A stretch of 64,000 nt of DNA. Origin: Fragilaria crotonensis (lineage: Eukaryota; Bacillariophyta; Fragilariophyceae; Fragilariales; Fragilariaceae). Every line of letters starts with the position of its first letter. Positions within the stretch are counted from its first letter, which is position 1. Both the position numbers and the translations under genes were made by a program. This document shows positions 43,968-54,410 of the stretch, piece by piece. The notes beneath the pieces are model-generated. The model had not been told where the DNA came from. It made no database searches and saw only the letters and a program-made list of their open reading frames with translations. Location: contig JAKSYS010000132.1 in the NCBI GenBank assembly GCA_022925895.1, positions 46,001-110,000 of the forward strand, given 5' to 3'.

Positions 43968-45961
43968 ACGGAGGGTCACGATCGTCTTTGCGGGCACTAC
44001 ACCGCACGATTTGCAAAAATCAAACAACTATGCCGTGCATGCGAATGTCCCACAGAGATGACTGGTTACTCAAAATCTGTGTACCGCCACAGGAAGCCAA
44101 GTCATGTTGGAGGTTTGGTGAGAGAGGGAGATGTTGAATCCTTACGCGCACTATCACAAAATTATGTCGTTAACGGCTTTAACAAAGTTCGGTTTGGCCA
44201 GCACAACGCGAGAGGAATTTTTGGAGCTTGTCCTGGTGAAATCCTCCACTTGATCACACTTGGGTGGTTCAAGTACTGCCTTGAATCCTTTGCACACCAA
44301 GCTGGCGCAAAGAAAGGGAAGAAATCGGCTGCGCTTGAACATTATGACGCTCTTTGCGCAGACATTGGAAGTGCCATGGTACGGAAAAGTGACCGCGACC
44401 TACCACGTACAAATTTTCCGAAGGGTTTTTCCACGGGATCTAATCTGATGGGTCATGAGATACCAGGATGTCTCCTAGTCAAACTCTTCGCATTGCACAC
44501 TAGTAGTTTCCGACAAATCTTTCCCCCTCCTAAAGAGTCAAAGAACAAGGCTGCGAATGGAAAGGGATGGAAGAAGAACGAGAACGGAAAGCCTGCAGAA
44601 AGAAAGGGACAACAGAAACGGCCGTCGGCAACTGTGGAAGCAGGGAATGATGCTGCGATGCACGATGCGAAGCAGGAGGAAGTGAAGTATGTACCACCCC
44701 CACTGCCTAAACTAGCTAGGGTGTCCCAAGCACACCGCAGATTGGATTCACATCATTTCTTGTCTGCTGCAATGGCATCAATGGATGAAGCAACCGACAA
44801 TAAGGCGTAGTCATGTGATAAGGTTGGCCACTGGTGTTCGATGGCTAATCCGCAATGTTGCCAATATTTGCCCACGGATGTCGGGAATGAGGAACAATAC
44901 AATCAAGATGCACCTTGCGCTTCACATCAGTGAGGATATACTTGATCATGGTGTCCCCGACGTGGTAAACTCATCATATGCAGAATCTGCACACATTCCA
45001 CTTGCAAAGAATACATCTCGCAATACTCAGAAGCGTGTTGCATCCTTTACAAGACAAGCAGCACACCGGTACCATGAGGATTTGGCAATCTTGGTTGCCA
45101 ATAATGATGTGGACGAGTTTGAGGCCAAGAAGCCTCCAATCCCTTTAACTTCCTCGGGTGCTGCTGGTCGTCGGTTTGTTCTATCGCAGAAACCCTCCTC
45201 AGCTGGTGATGACATCATGTTTGCGTGGAACTCTCCCCGCGCGACAGATGATTCGCCTAAAAACAGGCTTCCATCTCGTATCTCCAAATTTATTATGAAA
45301 TATTGTTGCCCAGATGTCCCCAGGGGTTTGGCAAAGTCTGTGCAATGCTTCACGGAGTTTATCTCTGAGGAAGGAGATCGGTACAGAGGCCATCCAAACT
45401 ATCATGGGAAACGTTGGTGCGATCATGCAATGATTAATTGGAATCTTGATTTCCCCTTGCCAGGACTCATTCACACCTTTGTGGACCTTCGTCATCTCCC
45501 AGATAATACTCGTATTCGCACGAAACTACAAAAGAATCTCAAACCTGGAATGTATGCGGTTTTGGAATCCTACGATGCAGAAGATGCAGATCCGGCTGTT
45601 CCGAATAATATGATCGGCCTGTACACACTTCATAGGGAACCAGAAGAGGGTCGTGGCAATATGCTGGTATCTATTTACCTCATCGAGGTTGGGAGCATCT
45701 TTGCTCCCACAGTTGGGATTCCGGACTTCGGGAACAGAGACTCAGACAAGTATTTGTTCCTATTCCGAAGAAGAGAGGAATGGCCATCAGCATGGGATCA
45801 TTTTGTACAGTACTGTTGCAAGAATAACGAGGAGGAAAGCTTAGAGTCTGAATACGAGGAGGAGGATGACAAAGACAACGAAGAAGTCAACGAGGACGAC
45901 GAGCAGGATGATGACGACGACGATGAGCAGGAGGATGACAATGATGACGATGACGACAAGA

Positions 45962-46010
<49 letters not shown>

Positions 46011-46164
46011 CAATGACAATGACAATGACAAAGAGGATGACAATGATGACAAGGACGACGACGATGATGATGATGAGGACAATGACGACGATGACAACAA
46101 CTCGGATGATAACGATGATGACAACGAGAACGAGGATGATAACGACGATGACGACGACGAGTGA
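43968..46164 (+). pseudogene. Plavaka/CACTA-like transposase, 3' part
   Basis: It resumes in frame with 35,582-36,994 at TEGHDRLCGHYTARF, so the motif GDTEGHD (probable second catalytic Asp) straddles the DIRS insertion. A zinc-like LCRACECP and QHNARGIFGACPGEILHL follow. One frame change near 44,800 separates this from MRNNTIKMHLALHISEDIL and NSSYAESAHIPLAKNTSRN, then QAAHRYHEDL, the conserved C-terminal part with the probable catalytic Glu. Residues near the end are a long Asp/Glu tail from GAC/GAT codons (45,841-46,164). The antisense of that tail is open only because the codons are repetitive. The gene ends 39 bases from the convergent accessory gene. Confidence 0.75.
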
Positions 46165-46202
46165 ATACTCAACAAGTACAATGGTAGGTTACATACGGCA
46201 AG

Positions 46203-48088
46203 CTAAATTCTAAACTTTAGTACTCCTTTCTTCTCCTTTTCTTTTTCTTCCATTGTTGTGAAAGGTGCACCAACGCCTACTAATTCCATCCCCAGATTGA
46301 GCTCATCATCAAAAGGTGTGGTCACTCCTCCAATCGTACTATCATCCTTGCACGTCGTGGACGATGATACGATGGCAGCACATGCATTGACCCTGCCCGC
46401 CCGAACAACCTTCTCTTTGCATGCCGTGAACGTTCCGTAAAGGTGATTGTCAAACCTTTGACCGCCACCCGAAAAAACTTCGGCGTTGTCCTCGCCGTCG
46501 GGTTTGGAAACCGAAGTGCAGTGCCGAAGCACTCGCCCATCCCAGCTGATGGCAACTCCGTGATAGAGGCGCACAGCCAACCCAGAGAAAGGTTTGCCAT
46601 CTGCTCGTGTGCCAAACACATTTGGCATTATGAAGTACCAATTAGAGGCTTTGCCGGGCATCTCTTCCGTCCACACAGCAAAGCCCTGCGAACAATCATT
46701 GACATCAAAGTGTGAAGAGTTGCCGAGGTTGACACTCATGTCAATAGTGCGCCCAACCCAATCCCCATCCTTTCCGTCCATAGGAGACATCATCGGAACA
46801 CCAGAGTCGCTTTCCAAAGTCTTGATCAAGTGCATCAAGTCAGGGTAACACAGACGGCCAAGGCAACAAAGAGCAGCAACCATGTCTCGCAGGACAAGTT
46901 CGTCAACCTTTTCGTTTGCAGCGTAAGGAATCATGGTAGCCCCATCTCCCTCCACACGCATGCCAATGGCGTACATGTTACCAACATCACCCCCCCGTAT
47001 TCCTGACCCCACTAGTTGTTCGCATGCCCCGGCGAATCGCAGTGTTACACCGCGTAGTGCCGACCGCCGAGTCGGGCAGACTTAGATCCCGCAAGAATAG
47101 AGTTGAATTCCAGTGCCAGTACCTCCCTTGGCCATGCCATGGAGAAATTCTGTCCTGAGATAACATCTGGGGGCAACATGGGGCCGTCTTGATCAGCGCA
47201 CTGATTGGCACGAATGATCACACGTTTGTCGCAAAGAATATTGTACGTCATGCGCCACACCGAAACTGGAAGGCCATCAGAACCGCCACCACAATGAAGT
47301 CGCTTAACATAACCGCCATCACCAATGGTGTACATAGGAACACGACGTTGTTGAGAGTCCAAAACTTCACTGCGATGTAGGCGAAGCCAACTCATGTCGT
47401 GAGGAACAAGCGTCTTTTCAACACCTGCGTCAGCACGTCGTCGATCACATGAGCAGTAGAAGACACCAGCATTGGGGATGAAAGCTATCAACGCACGGAA
47501 CTGATAGTCCACAGAGTCATCAAGATCATCCGGTTTGAAGCATCTCATCACCCGAACATCATTGCCATTGTTAATCTCGCTTGTAGTGGGAACAATTGCA
47601 CGATTCAGCACAACATCCATGAAAAACACTTCACAGACAGATTCCCAGGAGATGCTTCACATGCGACTCGTGGAACATATCTGATAGCTTATTGATGCGA
47701 TAGAAGTCGCAGATGCGATATCCCACAGAATCCAAGGCCGCTCGAAAGAATGAGACAGGAGTGCCGCAGATATCGTCATCAACGCCGCCAATTGGAGGAA
47801 GAGGAGGATTCAGCACGGCATCTCTGAAGGCTGTCGCAACCCGCTCGCGATAATCCTCCTGATCAAAAACAGTACCTGCATCAACAGTGAAAGTACACGC
47901 TCCTTTGACGGAAGGAATCCTTCAGCAGTCCGATTTAAAGGCAGAGAACTGCCAGCAATGTCATGGCCTGCAGCACCAACCCCAACCGCACGCGGATTGC
48001 GTCCCATGGCTGAAACAGAGCTCTGCGCCGGAAGCGTACGCCGCGCGCTAGCTATCCTGGCGCGATCTCGTGAAGGATCTGCAAACAT
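46203..48088 (-). pseudogene. TE accessory gene, putative Fe(II)/2OG dioxygenase-like (Plavaka-element copy)
   Basis: The leftward gene is in several frames (48,088-47,810; 47,816-47,631; 47,629-47,045; 47,012-46,203). It is homologous over its length to the leftward gene of both MULEs. Shared blocks: CGTP, DYQFRALIAFIP, GVFYCSCDRRR, PHDMSWLRL, GDGGYVKRL, CADQDGPMLPPDVI, ARLGGRHYA. A stretch of about 80 residues present in the MULE copies is missing near 47,045. The C-terminal core is well kept: VNLGNSSHFDVNDCSQGF, NWYFIMPN, YHGVAISWDGRVLRHCTSV. H-F-D plus a distal H would be the iron ligands of a dioxygenase. The protein is clearly diverged from the MULE copies, so the sharing is old or the gene came from different donors. 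Confidence 0.6.
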
Positions 48089-49191
48089 GATGATACCGAC
48101 GATAAGGCGGCAACGCGATCACTAACGACAAGTTGTTCACCCCTGTCTGGGGGGAAACAACCAATCCTGAGTTCGCACGCGCCAGAAAAACAAGCAATTC
48201 CCCCTCTTCACGTTGAGTGATAAGGCAGCACGTCGTCACAAAGGACAGATTTGCAAATCCCTGTCTGGGGAGAAGGCAATTGTACCAGAGTTCCAACACG
48301 CCAGAAAAGCAAGCAGTTCCCCCTCTTCAGACGACAACAAGCATGAATGTGGTATACCTCACGTATGTGCTGGGCACAAAGAGTGCAACAGCAGTGTGGA
48401 TGTCCATAAATTGTTGTGAAAGCAACTCGTGCAAAATAGTGCATTTCACGTCGATTCCAGTATAACCAATACTACGTGCAAGGCACGCGTTGCCCATGTG
48501 GGACTTCAGGCCAAAAATTTCCTTCCCCCCTCAAAACTGTCTAAGTACAAAAACAAATAAACATGTGTTAGTCATTTATTTTTTCATCTTCTTCATTTTG
48601 CCATGGCAACAAGACCCTAACTAACGTAGCCATAGATGTGCTAAATCCTTATGTATTCAGGCACACATTCTTGTCACATACAGAAATTCCAAGTCGAATG
48701 CATCACCAGCCAGCCAGTACTTAAGATGATAACGGTAATTTACCTTAGTACTGAGAACTGACGCATCGCAGCACCTAAAAAAAACTCGCAGCACTTAGTA
48801 ACAAATCATATATACCAAGCACATGCGCATCTTCATCGTACCGAGTGAGTGTACATGATACGCAAACATCGGAGTATTCCCACGAAGTAATCGTGGCGGT
48901 TACAAAAACGAATAGCGGCAAAATATTGCCATATAAACGTATACACATCATGATATATTGCAGGAATATAACTAGTAAGCCTTCAATCCCCGACACAGCA
49001 ATATTTATTTACAACGGTAGCTTGCCACAAACAATTGTACAGTGCCTTTAGTAATAATTTCTGTCGACACACCCATTCAAATTGACTCTGTGTCAAGCAT
49101 ACAAACAACATGTGTGCCCAACTCTTCAAATTTAAATGGGAGTTGTGAACAAAAGTGCTTCGCGCTCAAAACTTTTCTTGTGCCGCAAGCG
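48089..49191. promoter_or_regulatory. Divergent intergenic region of the Plavaka-like element with a 110-bp direct repeat
   Basis: Two direct copies of about 110 bp, at 48,101-48,210 and 48,219-48,329, run from GATAAGGC.GCA through CCCTGTCTGGGG and CACGCCAGAAAA to TTCCCCCTCTTCA. CCCCTGTCTGGGG is itself near-palindromic. They lie upstream of the leftward accessory gene, like the GCTAGATGGCAGG repeats in the MULEs. The rest shows no gene. Confidence 0.6.
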
Positions 49192-50547
49192 ATGAAACTT
49201 GTTCCCACAATTGTATACTTCTACAACAGAGTAACTGAAGCCATGAACAACGGAACTGTATCTGACAAATCAGACTCCGAATCTTTATATGAGGATGAAG
49301 ACAGCGGCAGTGGCGAAGACGAAATTGCCGAACCGTCAAAAGGAGGAAAGCGGCAAAGAGAACATATCGAAGAAGAGGACCATGACAACGAGGAGGCTAC
49401 GGCACGGTCTAGTAGCCCGGACCACACATATAACACAAGTGACGGAGAAGAAAATAGTGACCAAGAACGAGTGGGATAGGAGTTGGACAAAATGCTTCCC
49501 TGCCGGGGTGCCGAGGAATTACATTCGTCCGATGATGACGATGATGATGACGACTATGTTGTTCCTGCAAAACGTGGAAGAACATCGTCAGCAGGAGCTG
49601 CGCAGAATTTGGAGGGTTGATACGAGTAAGAGGTATGTCAGCAAAAGAATCGTCCATGTCGGAAAAACACCAGGAGAACATTGCAGATAGGGTCACAACT
49701 TACGTCAGAAAACATATGTTTCGAGTCGTCAAGTTTATCAGCAATGAACACATGTTTGGTAAGGCTTTCAAGGAGGTGATGGACCACGAGTGTGTGCAAA
49801 CCGAGATCGTGTGAAATTCCAGATGTTATATGAAAGTGTTTTTAACCATGCGTTGAACAGCAAGAGGAGCACATGCGAGCAGGCGGGGAAGAACATCATG
49901 ATGAGAGAACTAAAACAATTCAAGGAAGATAGAATGGATGTGTTCTCAATTGATGAATTACAAAAATGAGGAGAGCAAGTACGGAAAGGGAGAAAAAGCA
50001 TTCCTCTGGTTCTATGGAACATTTCTTGAGTGCGTTTGTGGCCTGAAGCACTGGGGTGTACAAAGAGTAAGCAATTGGTGTCGCAGGCGACGAGCTCGGC
50101 CACAAAACACGGCAAGTTGGTGACCATCAGCGACGAGGCTTTCGCTCTCCTTCTCTACAACTATATATTGAGAAGTGGCTCAAGGCATTTCAGCGAGAGG
50201 AACAACTGCGGCACGAGACCCCACCAGCAGAACCACAACCAAGAGCGGCGCCGGCAGCAGGAAAAGTCCAAGAGGGAAAGGGAGAAAGGCAAGTATACTG
50301 CGCAAAAACAGGCCACTGCAAGTATGGTGGATGGAGCCGCGAAGGAATGGCAAGGTACAACGAATTCTATCACTTGGTGAAGGCTGATCGCACGTGTGAA
50401 CAAGCCATGGATATGGAGCGTGAACTGCTCAATCACTGCATTGCACTGAAAAGGAGAGGAACAAATGGTGAAGGAAGTCGAGACACCTCCGATGGAGAGC
50501 AGGCAGAAGCATTAGAACCAGTGGAAGCATGTTGGGATTTGGAATAA
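49192..50547 (+). pseudogene. Third gene of the Plavaka-like element, unknown function
   Basis: It starts at the ATG at 49,192 or 49,243. The N-terminal part is acidic and disordered (SDSESLYEDEDSGSGEDEI, a second Asp run DDDDDDDY). After frame changes near 49,480 and 49,620 comes a helical region (VTTYVRKHMFRVVKFIS, FGKAFKEVMDH), then QFKEDRMDVFSIDELQK and FLWFYGTFLECVCG. Near the end, KYGGWSREGMARYNEFYHLV and MERELLNHC are the best conserved-looking parts; I recall similar GxCKYGGWSxxGMxRYNEL proteins in diatom genomes but cannot name a family. The stop is at 50,547. It is possibly a DNA-binding or assembly partner of the transposase. Confidence 0.45.
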
Positions 50548-51054
50548 CAACGCAATTTATTGAGGTGCACAATTATTATGATCATCACCATAACATTCTG
50601 AAACGAAACCGCAACGAGTGATTACTCCACTTTTGAATGTGGAGATGTCGACATGCAGCGTCATTGTTAAACATAGAAACTTAAACTATACACATATTGT
50701 TGTCAAGCAATCAATATTTCAAGCTAGTAAGCAACGTTTAACAACGACTCTGCACAATTTAAAGAATTTCATTTCACCAGATAAAGTTATAGCATTTATC
50801 TTTTATTGTTATAAATGACTATAATATGGTGACAGATACCCATTAAAATTGATTTATTCAATTTACATTGTGATTCAAATTTACTGCATAACGTTGCTTA
50901 AAACCAAAAAAAGCCATGTAAACCAATTTAAAAGTTTAAAACACAAAGAAAATTGTAATTGCAATCGACAAATCTTGTTTTATTTTGTTTTTGTTTTGAT
51001 GTTTGTTGAGTATTTGCTTAAAGGTGTAGTATGATACTAAACTGTGAAATATAA
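50548..51054. other. AT-rich 3' margin of the Plavaka-like element
   Basis: Strongly AT-rich, with no gene. It resembles the AT-rich left margin at 35,100-35,330 in composition. MULE-2 is inserted at its end. Confidence 0.45.
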
Positions 51055-51063
51055 CTTTAAAAT

Positions 51064-51635
51064 GGGGAAATTACAAAATCACGTATTTTTCAGCCACTTT
51101 TCAATATAGTACAATGACCCTCTATATACAACTTTACATCTTACTATATCACCGATTTGCTTTTGACGTTTACAATATCACGCATACATTTGTTCATATA
51201 TTACTATATCACGCAAACGTGATATAGTAACACATTTTGTCGCCAGCCACATCTTCTCTCCACAGATAACATGGTACACCGTATTGTAGCCAATGTCATA
51301 AATGAAGAATGGCCAACCTTGCACCACAACCTCTTTCTCCGTCGTTTTGTTTCAATCACTTGTAGCTCCCAGTTTGATTGCGCTAATGTGGTAGTTGTTA
51401 TCACTCTTGTAGTGTGGTCATTATTTGCGTTGTGCTTCTTCTGTGTTGAACGTTCAAATTCAAATTGACCATTGTGGGCGATGCATTTGAATCAACTGAA
51501 CCTGATACAGTAGTCTACGCACCTTTTGGTATACAGTACCATAATGTTCATCTGAGAAGTACATGAACCTAAATCCAGCCCCTTGTTGTCACCCTCATCG
51601 AATGCAACATGACGCATATAGTTGTTATGCACACT
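51064..51635 (+). repeat. MULE-2 left terminal inverted repeat
   Basis: 572 bp, matching 17,544-18,115 and the inverse of 57,554-58,124, with scattered substitutions (for example ACAAAATCACG for ACAATATCGCG near the tip). It includes the hairpin at 51,201-51,230. Confidence 0.92.
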
Positions 51636-51667
51636 TGAACTACCTGCCTATTAGAGACTATTAGAGA

Positions 51668-53736
51668 CTAGCTGGGGCAACTTCGTTTGTCGTGGCCGGC
51701 CGGAGCCACTTCTAGGCACGGACTTTCAGATGCATGAGCACGGCCAGCGGCTACAATCTTCTCCTTTGCCGCAGTGAAAGTGCCAAATAAGTGATTTGCA
51801 CCTTTCCAACCAGTTCCTACGGGCGCAGCACCTTCACCGTCTGGCCTAGACACAGATGTGCAGTGCCTCAGTGCACGGCCATCCCAGCTGATGGCAGTTG
51901 CATGAGAAAGCTTTATGGCGATGCCGTTGTAATCCGTACCACATTTCCTCTTGCCGTACAAATTTGGAATCAGAAAGTACCAGTTTGATCCACAACCCGG
52001 CTTCTCCTCTGTCCATAGACTAAAACCCTGTGAAGCGTCATTCACATCGAAGTGTGACGCGTTTCCCAGGTCAACGCTTACATCAATTGTGTACCCAACC
52101 CGGAGGCCCTTACCATTTCCATCCATCGGAGCTATTGGCACAAGGGACGAATCGGCTTCCACGTTCTGAACAACAGAAAGGACATCCGGAAAACAGTAGA
52201 GGCCAACAGTGGCAAAGGCCTCGACAAAGCTCCTCAGTAACGGTTGAGGCACCTTATCGTTTGCAGCGAACCCGACAGTTGTCATTCCATCCAACAGGAC
52301 ACGGGTCCCAATAGCGTGCATTGTACCAACATCCCCGGTATTCTGCCTCGCCGTGCCCACCGCTGCTTCTCTCCGAAGGCGAGAATTGTGTTCACTGATC
52401 ACCTCGATGGAAGCAAGTAGGTCATGCCTGCCCATATGGCAATACCTTGACTCGTGGGAACCATCAAGAATACTCCTCACCATGATAATTGACTTCCTCC
52501 CAACTGCACCAGAACCACTGGGGGCGATGTCGACAATGATATCAACGAATGGGTGTTCCAACGGGTCAATCGTCCAACAAGTGTCGGGGATTTTCAGGTG
52601 CAAGCACCCCGGGGCGTAATGTCGACCACCCACCCTTGCTGAATTCGAGTTGACAAGGCGGCGATTGTATTCTTGCGCACGGTCAGCAACTGGCCACGCA
52701 CCCACATCGTGTCCAGCAATAATGTCTGGTGGCATCCGAGGGCCATCATGATCCGCACATTGCGTTGACACGAACACTTCGCGCAGTAACCTTGGTGCTG
52801 CTGGATAGTACAAAACTCTCCAGGCAGAGACCCCAGCACTTGTAACGGAAGCAAACCTCTTCACGTATCCATCCTCTCCAAATTGTAAACGGAAGTCCGA
52901 CCCGGTGGAACCTGCACCGACATGTTCGTCCTTAGTCGAAACCAACTCATGTCGAGAGCAATGCGTGAACCTTCAACACCTCAGTCTTCCTGCGCCAGTC
53001 CCTTGCGCAGTAGAACACTCCGCCCCGGCAGGAAAGCAAGGAGAGTCCTGTACTTGTAGTCGTTGGCATCGTCAAGATCCTCAGGTCCGCTTGCAGGCGC
53101 CATAATTACATCATCAGGTCCCAATGCAACAATGTCCGCGTCACCAGTTTTAAAAGCACTACTTATATTTAAGGTCGCAGCGGCCGTCGGAGTAATCTTT
53201 CGGTTACATATCACATCCATGAGAATGAACTCCGAAAGGTACTTCGAAGTGGTGGCATGTTTCATGAAGACCTCATCCAGTGAGCGCAATTGCGTGATGG
53301 CACTGCAATTATCACTAACTTTATAACCGGCTTTCACCTGCTCCGCGTCAGCAAGCCGAAGGTCCTTGCAGATCGAACAATTAAGCGCATACGATATCCA
53401 TCTTAAGGGCGTGCCGCATACCTCGACCTCGCCACCAATAGTTCCAGTCAAAGCTGCAGAACGAAACGCAATCGTAAAATCGGAAGGGGAAAAAATATCC
53501 CTCCCATCCAGGGGGAAGCACTTCAGTAGCAGTGCCAACACTTTCGGACCTGAAGGGAAGTAATTCCTTCTCGCCCGCTTTCGTGGCATCTTGTTACTGA
53601 GCCGCTTCCTCGAGGCGGGCACCGCCACCACCCTTGGATTATCCTTCCCGAGGTTTAGTACAGTAGTGCGACAAATCGACGTCCGACCTCGCATCTTCAA
53701 CGCATCATTGTCTTCATTCCGAACCAATCCTGACAT
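51668..53736 (-). pseudogene. TE accessory gene, putative Fe(II)/2OG dioxygenase-like (MULE-2 copy)
   Basis: ATG at 53,736 (MSGLVRNEDND). The N-terminal 245 codons are intact to about 53,020. Two or three short indels relative to MULE-1 (TCCGCCCC for TCCCGGCCCC; ACACCTCAG for ACACCCTCAG; GACCCGG for GACCCCGG) disturb the next 130 bases. From about 52,900 it is open to the stop at 51,668, including the whole C-terminal domain. Key positions: H-F-D of SHFDVND at 52,046-52,054, and the distal His in LRHCTSV near 51,865. An Arg (SRPDGEG) follows that His by six residues and might bind 2-oxoglutarate. Basic N-terminus RKRARRN. This is the best template for modelling the C-terminal domain. Confidence 0.62.
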
Positions 53737-54152
53737 ACTACCGTGAACTCCCAGCTAGATGGCAGGCAGAGACAGCGTATCGTCAGTCAGCAGCACAACA
53801 AACACGCCCGGCTAGATGGCAGGAACTGATGATGTGCTTCCAAGCGGATCGAATAAATGATGAGCAACGAGCGTCCATGCGCGTCGTCCGTAAGCAGCGC
53901 AACAAACACCCCGGCTAGATGGCAGGAAATGATGATGCGCTCCTCAACAACAGACGCAATGCTGATCAGCAAGAAGTCAATGTGTGTGAGAGGCAGCGAA
54001 GTGTGATCAAGGAAATGCATTTTCGCGCAATTTTGCATTTGGTTGACACCCTGATGTACTGGCGTACACGTATGTATGCATACGTGGTGTAGTATGACGT
54101 TGTCATTGCGCGCGTGCAAGACGTCAAAAAATTCATACATGCCACAGTTCAT

Positions 54153-54188
54153 TAAGTGTCTATTCTTGCGCGCAAGAATAGACACTTA
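54153..54188. repeat. 36-bp perfect palindrome in the MULE-2 divergent promoter
   Basis: Identical to 20,630-20,665. It sits in the spacer between the leftward accessory gene and the rightward protease-transposase gene, again with three GCTAGATGGCAGG repeats (near 53,753, 53,809 and 53,912). Confidence 0.85.
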
Positions 54189-54410
54189 GGGAGTATCTGA
54201 ACAGATTTGTACCATACCGGTAGTAATACAACAGCAATGCGGTTTCCAATATACAGTAAAGTATTTCATAAGGATGCAGTGCCGTTTATAACAGTTTTTA
54301 AGGAGTGATGCCAATGTAGTACAAATACAGCATAGCTACTACTTCTTCATCGTCTTCTCAAAGCATTGTTTCCTTTTTGTCGTCAAATACTGATCAGAAC
54401 ACGATAAACC

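Noticed and set aside
43176-44137. Two copies of an ORF beginning MNITGPTPRDEPG
   Set aside because: They lie inside the direct repeats B1 and B2; duplication of the repeat explains them and they overlap the recombinase end.
45798-46181. Serine-rich antisense ORF
   Set aside because: Shadow of the GAC/GAT-coded acidic tail of the transposase.
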